64,000 nt of DNA, taken from positions 62,001 through 126,000 of the forward strand of contig SMMW01000551.1 in the NCBI GenBank assembly GCA_004794655.1, read 5' to 3'. This stretch comes from Marisa cornuarietis. Taxonomy: Eukaryota > Mollusca > Gastropoda > Architaenioglossa > Ampullariidae. The first letter of the stretch is position 1, and each line of letters begins with the position of its first letter. The notes below the pieces were generated by a model. That model was given only the letters and a program-made list of their open reading frames with translations, searched no databases and was not told where the DNA came from. Of the stretch, positions 43,607 to 55,804 are shown one piece after another. The translations under genes were made by a program, and so were the position numbers.

Positions 43607-44002
43607 ATGACTGTTGCTATTATTAACACAGTACAGAGTGCAATTCACGCCTCTGTTCAAACATACGGAAACGACGAAATTACGTTCAAATACCAGCTAA
43701 GTCCAAGAATTAAGTACAATGTCCACTTTAGAAACAAACAAAAAAACTTCCATTACACAGAAGAAAGGCAGAGGAGATTAGCCAGAATTTCGTTGCTTCA
43801 TGCCAACATTGTGGGACATGACCACATTTCCAGTTCTTGTTCTAGAGGCGAAGTGCCACAAGGAGAAGTATTTGGCCCAACACTATTTCTTACATTCTTG
43901 TGCTCGCTCGGCATGAGACTCTTGTGTCCAGTAGCCGCGGGTCCCGATGACAGTTACACTAGCTTTCCCTGTTCATCAGTGGGCGAGAGTTTGTCCCGCT
44001 AA
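43607..44002 (+). pseudogene. possible LINE reverse-transcriptase fragment
   Basis: A 131-codon ATG-started frame contains CSRGEVPQGEVFGPTLFLTF (about 43834-43893), close to the RGVPQGSVLGPTLFL block of Jockey-type reverse transcriptases. The preceding 70 residues fit only loosely and no catalytic FADD block follows, so this is a short remnant or chance resemblance. Confidence 0.35.
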
Positions 44003-44516
44003 AAGCACTGACCATGGCTTAGTGCCTAGACCAAGGCAACCCATCCATTGAAGGGTATCGGTTAAAGTCTTGCTTGAAAAGGAGATTAGAGTCATCAACT
44101 GTATAAGCCTAAAAAGACTTTTGATAATAGACGAAGACAAAACATTATGCCAAATAATCGACTCCCAAATCAACAACGAGCGCAACCCTCACCTGCAAAC
44201 TCCATGAAAGGGTCAGTGCAAAGCTAGGTGCTAGAAGAACCAAACAACCTATAAAGCAAAGAGAAGGAATTTTAGTAAGTTTAACGTCGGCATTGTACAG
44301 CAGCGAGGCAAGTTGAAATAAACCGCCTATTAAAGCTAGAACGACACCAGTGAAAAATGGTGGCATAAGGTAAAATGGCTAGGCTTCGGGGGTGGGTGGG
44401 TGGGGGAGACAGCAATGGATGGACATTAACTCTGGTATGGCGGTCAGGAAAGTAAACACGGACTTGCCGTGGGTTTCTCGTACCGCAAGACTTTACTGAC
44501 GGTTTAAACACATTTC

Positions 44517-44770
44517 AAATGGAGATCAGCGCTGACAAGAGCAAAGTCATGGGTAATGCCAATGGCAAAAAAAAAAAAGCTTATAGATGTGAACAGCTTT
44601 AGTACTTGGGAACCACCCTTTCTAATAATGGCAGCTCAACAAAAGACATCGGCATCCGTATTGCAACAGTTATAACATGGGACAGGATTTAGTGCAGCAA
44701 TACCATTAAATTTCCTACTGGGTACAGAATATATAAATCCTGCTGTGCGGATGTCAGCCTTCAAAACTAC
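44517..44770 (+). pseudogene. LINE reverse-transcriptase fragment (thumb region)
   Basis: MEISADKSKVMGNANG, then an A12 run, then YLGTTLSNNGSSTKDIGIRI and KFPTGYRIYKSC with a stop between: the post-FADD part of the same reverse-transcriptase type as at 49.0-50.3 kb (MEIS..K.K.M, YLG, IRIA). Confidence 0.7.
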
Positions 44771-44839
44771 TCTGCTTCCCTGAACATAGAGGAGAATCCA
44801 GGCTTTCAACAGTTCTATGGATGCTGCTCTGAATCAGGG

Positions 44840-46425
44840 AACAAAAATATATATATAAGAAAGTGAACTATTTATCAAAAACAATTTTGGAATAATTCTA
44901 CATTTATGCTTAACTCTATTTTCTTAACTGAAAATTTAAACAACAAAAAACATAAGCTTACATATTGCCATTCAAGATTGTCGTGATATATCTCAGGACT
45001 CATCAGATCTGAATTTTCGAGCACACATGCAGCCAAAACATTTAGCAGTGTCATTCGACAAGTCAAAAGACAATTCCAATCGATCCGTAAACATAGATTT
45101 TGGGGAACAAATGAACATTAGAACCTAGCTGAATGTGCATCACGTGTAACATTCCTTCCGTCCACACAATAGCAGTGGCAAACTTATCCACTCGGGGTTT
45201 TTTCCGTTACCGTCCCGCCTACAGACCACACCAAGCTGATTGTGAGGTGATAAAGACTATAGATAGATTGTAAGGGAATGGAATTCCGCCCAGTAGAATG
45301 TTTTTTAAAGCTTTGCGACACCACTAACTCAACCACTTGCATCCATACAAGCAAGAAAGGTAATATAAGAGATAAGGAAATAAAATTTAGGTAAAGAGAC
45401 AAATCGTGTTAATAAAATATATACAGATATATGACAATGTATAAAAATCATGCATACTTATCTTTACAAGCTCTCATAACGTCGTGTTTGTAGGACCATG
45501 GAAGTGTATCCACTGGTGAATCTTGATTTGTTTACACTTTTCTCCTTCGGACAGACTAGCCGACAAATATATTTTTCCCCCGCACAATCTAGTCCACAGA
45601 ATTTTTAACCGAACAAATCAGCTAAGTTCACATATATTCTAAACGGCAAAGTCCAATTCACATATATATTCTTATAGTAGAGTTCAGTTCAAAAATCTTC
45701 GGAAAGACGTGTAACAATAGAACCTTGCAAGGATGGTAGCTCCAAGCGCCCGAACAGACAAATAAAGAGTAAAATCAAACAGCAAGCTTTAACGTTCTCA
45801 CGAGACGTCTGCAGCTGCTTAGAAAACAGGTTTTTACAACGCCCTGTTGGTTTTATATGCCTTTGCTGCGTGAAAGTAGAAAACTGGTTTTCATGCGCAT
45901 GATCTCTTAATAACCAATTTCAAATATTCTGTCAATAGAGCATAACAACAAGCTATATATCTGTTCAAACTGTATACAAACAGATACACTCTTAGATGAA
46001 AAAAATTAATCAAACTAAATAAACATTACAATTTGACAAATTAAGCGTGAGACACCCATTGAATTGAGATTAATAATAAATTTAAGAATCAAACAAGAAG
46101 GTGAAATATTCTCGACCATGAATCACAACGTAGCTATAAAACTACAGGTCGTCAAATCTCCATCCCAAGTAATGTCACCGCTGCACACAAACCTAACGAA
46201 AAAATTGGGGTTGTGACAGGGAATTAAAAAAATGATCTGAAATTAGACAAGAAAAATATATATGATATAAAAAGCTGTGTGGCACATGTGGCACAGCATA
46301 TATGCGGGGCCCAAGGCTTGTCTTGTACCTTGTACATACTCACCTTCCCCTTGTACATACTCACCTTCCACTCTTATTTTTATGTTATCTCATGTTTATT
46401 ACCAATTGTTTTTGCTTTATTCTAA
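44840..46425. other. no gene recognised
   Basis: AT-rich; (AT)n at about 44848-44858. The minus ORF at 45402-45184 has no motif. Confidence 0.3.
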
Positions 46426-46429
46426 TTAT

Positions 46430-46535
46430 TTATTTATTCTTTCCCCGTACGGGGCGAGGGCTGAATGAAAAAAGCACCTTTTCGCTTATTTACCTCCCGT
46501 TAATAAAGAATTGTCATTGTCAATTGTCATTGTCT
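46430..46535 (+). repeat. LINE 3' tail
   Basis: GGGCGAGGGCTGAATGAAAA .. CCCGTTAATAAAGAATTG followed by TCATTG iterations (46513-46533): a typical non-LTR 3' end with a short tandem tail. No coding part is attached. Confidence 0.5.
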
Positions 46536-46539
46536 GATC

Positions 46540-47395
46540 GCCAATCTTGCATCCAAAGTAAGGATGATATGCCTTCTTCACTTGAGAAGTGATACTTTTC
46601 TTCTGGATGGCAAATGTCACTTCCCCACAAATATAACAAAAGTCTACCACGGTATTAATGCATTTTCGAGGCATTAGTGTTCCGTATTGTAGATGGATAA
46701 AATACTAACAGTTTTAGGTAACAGTAGCTGAAACTGTATCCCACGAAGTCTGAAATATTTTACATTGTCAACCTTTCTGACTGGTTTATATAGTACAGTG
46801 CTGACATCAGCTTACTTCTGCAGCCGCCTGGCAGTAGTACTGCACTGCATCAGAAGATGATGCAATAAACTCTGGATTATGTGTGCATGATGACATTATG
46901 CAATGTGATGCAATATTACATCATTCTAGGCTTATTGAGGATGTTGTTTCAGTCCTAATGGATAAATTTACACGATGAAACACAGAAAATGAACTCAATC
47001 AAATATCTTCAAAACGAGAGCCAACAAAAAAAAAATTATCACGGTCATATTCGTGTTCAGCACACCAAGATACTACAGATAAGGACATTTTTAAATCAGT
47101 AATAATTTCAGTGTTGACCAGTGTTATTTAACTTAAGCTGACTCTACCTTGATATTTGTTTGTTAAAGGCTTTAATACGAATGCGATTGTGACATTAGCT
47201 AAGTTTCTTCGGGATCAAAGTTAGTAAGTGTAAAAAATATTGAGCAATAAACAGTTGTCCTAACCAAAAACAACAAAAAAACAAAAACATGTGTAGCAAA
47301 ATTGTAAAGTGGTGTTGTCTTTGAACTCAGCTGCAGTGTTTCCTATGCATAAATGCGAAACTTCTTCCAACTTAAGATAGAAGAGAGAAAGAGGT
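46540..47395. other. no gene recognised
   Basis: No supported feature. Confidence 0.3.
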
Positions 47396-47402
47396 CCACC
47401 TT

Positions 47403-47915
47403 GACCATCCCCTTCTCTATCCACTAACGCTGCTCCCTTTACGCCCTCTCTAACTCTCCACCCTCTACTTCCCCGCTGGTTTGTTCTTCACTTCAAATGT
47501 GCCGTCGAATGATGGGGCTTTCCTGTAATACATGTACTGAGAAACTCGCGTGGTGAAGTGAGCCTAAAAGCAGAGGAAAGGTGTCCTGCAAATGTCGTTC
47601 TATGAAAATTATGTTTTTCACTAACATCATTGATCACTTGTAAAAAACCGAGACAACAGGCCCTTTTTGCACCTCTTCCCTTCTGTGACTGCGCCACCAG
47701 ACCCTTCCCCATCCACCAACACCGCCCCTCTGGCGCCCTCTGTCCCTCTGCCGAGCCTCCTCCACCCTCTGCTTTCATGCTGGTTAGCTGGTCACTGCAA
47801 ATGCGCCCTCGAATGATAGGATTTTCCTGTAATACAAGTACTGAGAAACTAGCGCTGTGAAGTCAACCTACTCGCACAGGAAAGGTGTTCTCCTAATGTG
47901 ATTCTATTATTCATC
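47403..47915. repeat. diverged direct duplication, units of about 220 bp
   Basis: 47403-47614 and 47697-47905 share TCCAC..AC.C.GC.CC, then CGAATGAT.GG..TTTCCTG, TAATACA.GTACTGAGAAAC and GGAAAGGTGT. Pyrimidine-rich start. Open frames here follow the repeat and are not conserved. Confidence 0.65.
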
Positions 47916-47919
47916 TTTT

Positions 47920-49015
47920 AAAAAAAGCAGACCATTTTTGCGTTCGTCTCCATAACTGCGCCTTAGGCGACTGCCTATAGTTCGCCTAATGGTGGAACCG
48001 GCCCTGGGTATGATGAATAAAAGGGTGGAGTGGCAAGGGACAGTGGCATAGAGAGAGAGAAAGCTTAGAAGTGGAAGCTTTACCCCATCAAGTGTTCGAG
48101 GAATGTGTATGTTTCGCCTATGCTGAAACCATCTACTGGCACAGGATTAAATAGCTATATTCATGACAGTACTCTGTGTTGAGTTGTGGTGAAAAGTGAG
48201 AAACTAGTAAAACTACCCCATATCTTCCTTGTTATCTATATATACAGAAAGAAAGAACTTATTTACTGTAGTCAATATGTACATATATGTATACATATAT
48301 ATATATATACTTAACTGTATATTGCTATTGCAAGAGAACTACCTCTAATTGCCCTTGTGGATTATTACAGTTGTATTGTATGAGTTGGTTATGGGCTTGA
48401 CTTCACTATTCATGATTTCACAACGGCTGTCTTGACCATTAGTGTTCATCAACCTTGATTAGAAATGCTTTACCCAATCCTTTTCACCTATTTCCTCCAT
48501 TATAAAATGCCTTCTTTTGCATCTCCTAACAGCATCACTAAACTTCTTTGGTTTACTGACTGCGATTTAAAAGACTCACGTTTTAATCAAATAAATGTTT
48601 GTTCTCTCATTCTTAATAGATTTCTATATGCTTTTCTTTCTATACTGTAAGTTATTCTATCCTTCTGTTTCTGAGTCTTTCTAAACCTTCTCAACACTTA
48701 CTATAGGCTTTCCTCACCGTTTTATTCTTCATCAAAGCATGCTTCATAGAGTGACACTCATCTTGTTTCTTCTAATTACATTCTTTGTCAGGTACTCTTC
48801 GGCCTTTTTCAAGGCCTCATTACAGATATGGCTGTGTCCGTATTATTTGACACTATATGAGAAGGTTTCCTAGGATGGAGTGTAAAAAGATTCAGCTAGA
48901 ATATCACTAACACCGGTGTCAAATTTGTTCTTGTTCCAGAGCAACTTCCTCACACCATCTGGTTTCTTTATGTTAGGTTGTTATTACTGGATTATAAACA
49001 ACACCACACCCAAAA
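47920..49015. other. no gene recognised; AT microsatellite
   Basis: (AT)n at about 48270-48310. A sequence ending AATGGTGGAACCGGCCCTG at 48005 resembles one end of a hAT-type element without a partner end. Confidence 0.35.
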
Positions 49016-49019
49016 CTAG

Positions 49020-50250
49020 CCATGCATGCCGTCAAGCACCATGTGTAAATCAGGTACTCAGGGAAGTGAGTGTAGACAACATGATTTCCTTGTTGAACGA
49101 GGTATCTACAGTCTGAAGGGTGGGAGGTCTCCAGGGGTCGACAACGTCCCAATAAAGTTGCTCAAATGTGGTGGGGAAGAGACAGTGAAAGTGATACAGA
49201 AGCGTCTCACACGGATGGTGGACGAACATCTCACGGAAAAGCAGGGGGTCGTTTGGTGCTTTACACCGATCCAATTACTAAGGCTATATCACGGCAAGGC
49301 AGCCAGCCCTGTAAACAGATGCCATATGCAGAGAAAGAACAGCTTGCCGGAGACGAGAGCTGAACCCAGGACAGCCAACCCTCACTGTATTGGTGACAGG
49401 CGCTAACCGTTGCGCCAGCGGACCACCCCCATGGAAAAGCAGACCAGATTCCGGGTCGGCAGATCTTCAACAGCCGCATCCTGATTGAAAAACACCTCCA
49501 GCACGATAAAGCTCAGTACCATAATTTTATCGACTTTAAGAAGGTTTTCTATAGAGTCTGGCACGAGGGGTTGTGGCACGTGATGCGGAAATTCAATATT
49601 GAAGAGAGCATAGTCCGAACCATCCAGTCGCTGTGCGCCAGTTCTGGGAGCTCTTTCTAATTGTATGGAAAAATGGGACAGCGCTTTAATACGACAGTGG
49701 GAGTCCTCCAGGGATGACTTTATCCCAGGTGCTGTTTAGTATCTATCTGGAGAGAATCGTATGCGATACGCTGCACGAACATCATACTGCTGTATCGATC
49801 GGAAGAAGACCGCTAAGCAGCCTTCGCTTTGCTCAAAACATCGATCAGATGGCAGGCAGCAGTGACGAGCTGCAGGCTTTCACAGATACACTCGCAACCA
49901 GTTCAAGTGCATATGGGGTAGACATCAGCACAGACAAAAACAAAACAATGGTGAACAGTGCTGGGCAGGAAAAAGCATAGATCTATCTGAATGAAGCGCA
50001 AGTACCTGGGATCGACGCTCTTAAAGGACATTTGTGAATTACAGAAGTGACATCAGCAATTGCAAGATTGAACAAGATTTCCACCTTCAAAAAGTAGCTG
50101 AAAGTTGTTATGACGTTTGTGGGGAAGTTCCACTCACAAACTTTGGTGCGGTGGCCCAACTTTCACAGACAGAAATATCTTTTTAATCCACACAATTCTT
50201 GTTAGACCTTACGTGATTGTAAGCTTAGTTTCCTGGGTAAGCACAATGTC
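49020..50250 (+). pseudogene. LINE reverse transcriptase (RTE-like wording), split by a SINE
   Basis: SPGVDNVPIKLLKCGGEETV (49129-49190) opens the domain, which breaks at 49244 where a SINE is inserted. After it: FRVGRSSTA, ILIEKHLQHDKAQYHNFIDF (49480-49540, first catalytic Asp), VWHEGLWHVMRKFNI, TTVGVLQG, LFSIYLERIV, SIGRRPLSSLRFAQNIDQ (49795-49850), where FADD has become FAQN, DISTDKNKTMVNSAG, and KYLGSTLLKD (50000). Frameshifts and stops occur throughout. The endonuclease fragment at 42.0 kb and the thumb fragment at 44.5 kb may be from the same lineage. Confidence 0.85.
49245..49432 (-). mobile_element. tRNA-derived SINE, family S1, copy 3, nested in a LINE
   Basis: Full-length-looking reverse-oriented SINE with a perfect 10-bp target duplication GGAAAAGCAG at 49235-49244 and 49433-49442. 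The plus strand begins with the 3' end (GTGCTTTACACCG .. CTAAGGCTATATCACGGC) and ends with the head (GACAGGCGCTAACCGTTGCG). Confidence 0.92.
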
Positions 50251-50339
50251 AGCCATATCAAACCTGCCGTTACTGCGAACGAAGCTTGCTGTGACACCTC
50301 AACGTGAAAACTTTCTGGTGCAATTGCATTAAAAAGAAT

Positions 50340-52200
50340 CAGTCTGAAATCAACACTGCATATTCACAGGTCTAAACTCAAAGTAATAGCAAGATGGCTC
50401 AGATGTAGCAGTAGAAATAAAATGGTCCAGAAACAAGAAAAGTGGCGCAGACATAGAAATCAATCCGGGAACATAGCAAACGGCGTTACAGATGCATGGA
50501 TAAATAGACACAAGACTTTTGTTTTTAAAGTAACATGGACCAATAAGAACCAAAATTCAGTTATTTTTTTCCAAAGTTATCGCATATATGGCTCCCACTC
50601 ATGCTGAAAATAGGCTACAGTTACACGAGGGCACTAAAGTAGTTGGCGCTATTAAAGAAAAGGGGACCAGTCGTGAGAATTGACTTAGGATTCATTACAA
50701 TGGTGGGCCGAGAAAAAGCAAAATTCGTGAAATAAGCGGTTAGTGAAATGTTTAGAAACAACGCTTATGGATTATAAAAAATGCGCTATTTTATCAAAAT
50801 AGTCCCTTGATTTAGGACAGTAATCATATACAGTCGTGGTAACTGTGGTCTTGGGCTGTACATGTGTAAAACCATAGTAATGAACGACAAAAAAAAATCG
50901 TTATGTACACCAAGACAAGGCATCCAGGTAGTTTCTCTACGTTGTACAGAAAGCACTAAAGAATGGTCTTCGACACGAGAACTGAAAAGGCAGCAATTAA
51001 AAAAAAGCAAATGCCAACAGGAGACGGCGTAAAAAGGAGATGGTAAGACAGTCAAAGAAAATCGAATAAGAGATGATGCGTGCTAGAATAGGACGGCTAC
51101 AAGGAGCTACGCCCAAGCCGTGTACATCAGCTTAGACTTGGGCGAGATCATCGATTCTGTTCCGTGCGCTATTCCTTATGGCTGACGTCAAACGATACTT
51201 TAATATCTCTCTTATACATGCAATAACGGCTTGCAGTTGCATTCTACTAGCTCTACTTTTGAAAGAGATTTCAGGCCATCGATATTTATATATAGGCACG
51301 CACGTAGGGTGTGTCCTTGTGAGGTGGTCGATATGCAGACACTGTAAAGGAGAGGTTTGGGGTGGAAAGGATGATAAGATACAAAATACTTATTCTTTCA
51401 CATTTTTAGGGTTACTGAGATATTCAAACGTCAATTGTTTGCTTAACTTTTAATTTCAATAACTTTAACGTCAATCCTATATAATATCGAATATTTATAT
51501 ATATATATATACGTCCGAGTTCCCCTAGAAACTAGCTCTTCCTAAACCTTGACACATAAACACGGTGAGTAATCTGACAGGGAATCACTGCACACACCAC
51601 ACCACAGGTAAGCTAGGAAATCTTCAGGATAATCCTCGTAGGGACTGAGCTAATGTATCCCGCCGCCTCTCGATAATAGGGTTCGCAGACCGATCTTCCT
51701 CTGGAATCTGGTAAACACCCGTCTTCTCCACGCTTATGCTCGGCTCCACACAGCTTTCCCATGCCAGTTAGTGGGCCTAGACTTTGTGTCTTGGCTAAGA
51801 TGAGTTTACTCAAATGATTCCTGAACATTAGTTTTCTACTTTAAATCTGTACAGAATGCTTTGCAACTCATTCAGTTAACAGAGCAGCTTTCTTATACTT
51901 GATACAGAAGTTAGCTGATACGTATTCACATTCCTTTTAAATTCGAAATACACAAAATACAACTTTATCTCCTGTAAACGAGTAGTTTAGAACATCTGCT
52001 TATCTTTTGGCCTTTTTTGTTTGTTTCACGGGGGTTGTCCCCCATTTTTACATGATGACTAGCTCTACGAGTTGTACAATGTTGAAGAGAAAAAAAATGC
52101 AAAGGAAAAGAAGAGAAAAAGGAAGAAAGGAAGAATTAAAGAAATAGCAAGAGAAAATGATTTAATAGCTGAGATTAGTACTGTCACCGAGGCTCAAGTT
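50340..52200. other. no gene recognised
   Basis: AT-rich, (AT)n at about 51497-51513; purine-rich at 52088-52150. GC-richer sequence at 51600-51830 was not assigned. Confidence 0.3.
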
Positions 52201-52204
52201 CACG

Positions 52205-52270
52205 TAGTCGCCTGGACATTGCCGTGATATAGCCTTAGTTGCTGGCTCGGCGTAAAACACCAATTTAAAA
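52205..52270 (+). mobile_element. SINE family S1, copy 4, 3' end only
   Basis: CATTGCCGTGATATAGCCTT then AGTTGCTGGCTCGGCGTAAA ACACCAA followed by an A run: the last 60 bp of the S1 family, 5' truncated. Confidence 0.75.
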
Positions 52271-52714
52271 AAAAATCCGCGGAGGGGTGGTGTTCGTTAT
52301 AAACAAGACAATAACGTAATATGCCTCTTTGCAGGCCCTGTGTAAATTTCATTAGGGAAAATTGTGTTACAGTAATTAATAAAAATACACGATAAAATGT
52401 AGAAAACGATTTCTCAATATACATACATCAGTCATTCATTATTATTACCTGCCGACTACAATTGTTTACACAGTCCTAAAAGGAAGTTCCTTTCTCAGAT
52501 TGATAGTCAAACATTAGAATACTCGGTTTATAGTTCGGCACTGTTTACACTGATGATTATTTTAACGATACTCTTAATTTCAGTCAATAAGTACTGCTGT
52601 TGCTCTGTACTCACAATAAGAAACAGTCACTGGAGACTAATGTTCCAGGAATCCAAATATATATATATATATATCTTCCACACAAAACAAATCTCAAACC
52701 ATAGACGCCTCCAC

Positions 52715-52900
52715 TCGGGGACAGACGTTGTAAAACAAATCGGCGCTGCCTTTTGGGAACGAGTAACCGCAGTCTCTTCTTTCTTAGTAACCACCTCTAG
52801 GGGATAGAAGTTACCACGGAATTATACACACACTGGCGCTGCCTCCAGGAGGCGAGCGGCTACAACTTTCTGTCTTGCTATTCTTGGTTAGCAATATCCT
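52715..52900 (+). repeat. dispersed repeat R2, copies 2 and 3
   Basis: 52717-52800 repeats the GGGGACAG..CAAATCGGCGCTGCC..CTCTTCTTTCTTAG blocks of 39.4 kb. 52831-52895 carries a second partial copy (GGCGCTGCCTCCAGGAGGC .. TTTCTGTCTTGCTATTC). Confidence 0.5.
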
Positions 52901-53855
52901 TGTTCTTAGGTAAGTGGCTCTTAGCCGGTTACCAAGGCCAAATACTCCAGGATGACAAAACTGCGCCTATGGCAGTTACAAAGAAAACAGCATTATTTAT
53001 ACATACATATCTAAATAAAAATACAACAGAACATTCAAATGTTACAAAAATTTCCGCACCTTACTTTGAAGACGCACCTCCCCTTCCCAGCACGCAGTGG
53101 TCTCGTCACTTGCAGTGTCTACTTGGGAAGTGAAGCACTGGCCGGCGACAGTTAATTGTATTGTCTCTCAGACTATCTTTAAAAAAAAACTAATATTTCT
53201 CATTCAGCAGGTGCGGCTTGGTCTCCCGCGCTGTGATAATTAGTTGACCTCAAGTTACCCCTCTGTGACAAGTAGTAAGGGTTACAAAATAAAAATTACA
53301 AAAATCAAAAGAAAATGAAGTTTTTATGTCTTTTGTTTGTACTTGGTTTTGTGCTTTGTGCTTTTCAGGCGATTATAATCCCGATTGCTTTGAGTATTAT
53401 TTGTGTTGTCGTTTGTCTAGGTCCAGCAACAATACACGTATCTGGTCAGCCTCAGGTAGTTGTCTGTGATTTGGTTGAAAGAATGCGCGAGTGATTGTGA
53501 ATGTTTGCTGTACACATACCGTAACATCTTTTACATTCCTGCCTCGTCTATCTATACGCCCATTTTTGTCTTTGTGTGCAGAGCAGTCTCTTCAAATATC
53601 CATCCATTTTCTTACGAAGTCACCTAGGTAAACATAGTCACTGACGTTTTCGCAAAGTAAAATATGTGGACACTATCTTCAAGCCATTTTACTGGCACGT
53701 AACTAGATGTAGAGGTCGACAGAAATCTCGACATCACGAATCATTAGATATGACAAACTCGTATATTTAATTTTTCTTCACACATTTGCATCTACACACG
53801 CGTACACACGTACACAAACACATTGAGATAGAAATGACAACTTCAGCTGCATAGA
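52900..53855. other. no gene recognised
   Basis: No supported feature. Confidence 0.3.
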
Positions 53856-53859
53856 TGAC

Positions 53860-54045
53860 CTAAAGGCTGTTCTTTAACCTGAAAAAATTGCCGAAGCGTC
53901 GAGCCTCCGAAGTGCCCCACATTCCTACTGTATTGGTAAACAAGTTTCCAGCATAGGTTGAAAGTCTACCCACATCTCCATTAAAACGTCTAATGAGCTC
54001 GGGGATACCGTCAAGGGGGCTCATCTGATCGTGTCGGAAATCCAT
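53860..54045 (-). CDS. unrecognised 61-codon ORF, possible small gene or first exon
   Basis: The ATG at 54045 is in GAAAAATGG (A at -3, G at +4), a strong start context. The frame MDFRHDQMSPLDGIPELIRR .. VGRLSTYAGNLFTNTVGMWG .. ARRFGNFF has protein-like composition with few repeats. A possible donor TTTTTTCAG|GTTAAA would cut it near 53879; otherwise it stops at 53860. TTAAATA on the minus strand about 30 bp upstream could act as a TATA-like element. No family recognised. Confidence 0.3.
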   Translation of the reverse strand: MDFRHDQMSPLDGIPELIRRFNGDVGRLSTYAGNLFTNTVGMWGTSEARRFGNFFRLKNSL

Positions 54046-54604
54046 TTTTCACGAGGGATCGGCAACCGTATTTAAGACGAGCCAGATTTAGAGACGTTAA
54101 GGGATCACAATGGATCACGAGCCAGCTGAAGACTCTTTCAGACAAAACAAGGTTTTCCAAATTTAACTCCCCATCGGGCCATTATTTGTCATGTGGCCAA
54201 TTTTGAAAATAATTACATTCAGAATTTGGATTAGATAGCCATAAATCCCGCATTAGAAAGTGCAACTATTTTTAAGAAGCTATTAAAGCCTTCTGACTCT
54301 TAATGTAGAAATGAACATTGAAATGTTGAGAAATCTTTTGTTTTTGAGCTAAAGGATTTAACAACTTAAAAGCTAACCATTTACGAATGGTCAAACAATT
54401 CCAAATACGAGTTGATCAGACATGCAGACAACAAAAGCATGCATAAAGCTACTTGCTCCGCTCGTATTTTACCAATGCAAGTCCGTTATATGACTCAAGA
54501 GAAGTTTGGCCCTTAATCATTTATCTTCGCCCGTTATTTAATTTATTCAAGATAATCGCAGTGCGATATTACGCTGCTGTACGAAGAAACCCATTGTTTC
54601 CTTG

Positions 54605-54836
54605 TTGTTGTTGTTGTTGTTTATTTAGTTGGAAAGTGCTTCCACCTTGCGGTGATTTCGCACTATGGGGGGAAAGGGAGGGGGGAGGAAACCGGCGTAC
54701 CCGGAGAAAACCCCCGCCGCCCAGCCCTGCGAACTGGTGTCACATACAGAGAGTATCCCGAGACGAGATCTGAACCCTGAGCCGCTCACTGCAGTGGTGA
54801 CAAGCGAGTGTTTTAACCACTACGCTACCGGGGGCC
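54605..54836 (-). mobile_element. tRNA-derived SINE, family S2, with perfect 14-bp TSD
   Basis: Direct repeats CCATTGTTTCCTTG at 54591-54604 and 54837-54850 flank the element. On the minus strand: tRNA-like head (CGTAGTGGTTAAAACACTCG, B-box GGTTCAGATCTCG), a body with GGTTTTCTCCGGGTACGCCG then GTTTCCTCC (a motif I know from SINEs of several invertebrates), and a TTG-iteration 3' tail (appearing as (TTG)n at 54602-54620). It shares the tRNA-head style but not the body with family S1. Confidence 0.92.
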
Positions 54837-55364
54837 CCATTGTTTCCTTGACAACAAACTTCATTTTAATAGCTTCCGCCGACTTCGTTCCGCAAAGTGT
54901 TCATAAGAAACCTGGAACTGTAGAGCTTTGAGGAGAGTTGAAGGTTTGACGTTTCGTCACATTTCCCAGTTAAAGAACTGTGATTAGCACTGCTGCTTTC
55001 CTATTTAAAGCATATTTATTTACATTTCAAGAAACGGCGAAAGGAATATTGAGATGTTCCACAAAAAAATTCATTAAAAAGAGTATTACAGCCAAAATCT
55101 TGTTTTTTCACCTGCACTAAAGCCTGAAACAAAAATCCTATTTTTCCTCTCTTCGTATTCTCCCTCTCTCTTCTTCCCAATACAGCTTCGCTCTCCCTCT
55201 TGTTCTTGTCTCTCTTCTGTGTGGAATACTGATGATTGAAGCAATTCATCTGTTGCCTATTATACTTAGAGCTCAGTATGGGGTAGTTTGGTAAAGTTCT
55301 CATCGTAGTGTGCTTTATACTTTATGTGCAACGTACTTGCTTAATCTTTTCTTTTGTGTCCTAG

Positions 55365-55431
55365 AGCAATGCAGAGGAAGGCAGATCGTTACACGCTGAA
55401 AGCTATCAGCGAAATCGACAGGGAGTTTGAT
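55365..55431 (+). CDS. internal exon of an unrecognised plus-strand gene
   Basis: Acceptor CTTTTCTTTTGTGTCCTAG with a good pyrimidine tract ends at 55364. Donor TTGAT|GTAAGT starts at 55432. The 67 bp are open in one frame: AMQRKADRYTLKAISEIDRE then FD, a charged helix-like peptide. Phase in is 2 (one base completes a codon), phase out is 0. The other two frames have stops. The short length prevents naming. The open frame at 55805-56275 lies downstream on the same strand and may be the next exon. Confidence 0.5.
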
Positions 55432-55804
55432 GTAAGTGCTGTACGACTTCGGGGGATCCAGTGAAATAGGCAAGTAAAAGGGAGGGAAGGACGGTAGACA
55501 AGGACGCAAAAACAGCATTTAGAAAGGTTTTATGCAGTTTGAAAGATTAAAAGATTCATTTTAACACACTCCCCTGTAGCTACGTCTCTCAACCTCCCCC
55601 CCCCCCACACCTTCGTGTCCTGTGCTGGAAAGCAAGTTGGCAGGCACTAGAGCAGGCAAAATAAGTCGGTCCACTATGATGAATAGAAAAGTGAAGGTAG
55701 TGTAAGTACCATTAAAATCGCCTTCACAATGCCCAGAACAGTTCTGCGGGGGTTACGGGTCAAGAGAGACGACATCAATAAAGAACTCTCAACTCTGAGA
55801 TTGA

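Noticed and set aside
47960..48008. Sequence ending AACCGGCCCTG as a hAT-type transposon end
   Set aside because: No matching inverted end was found at a plausible distance.
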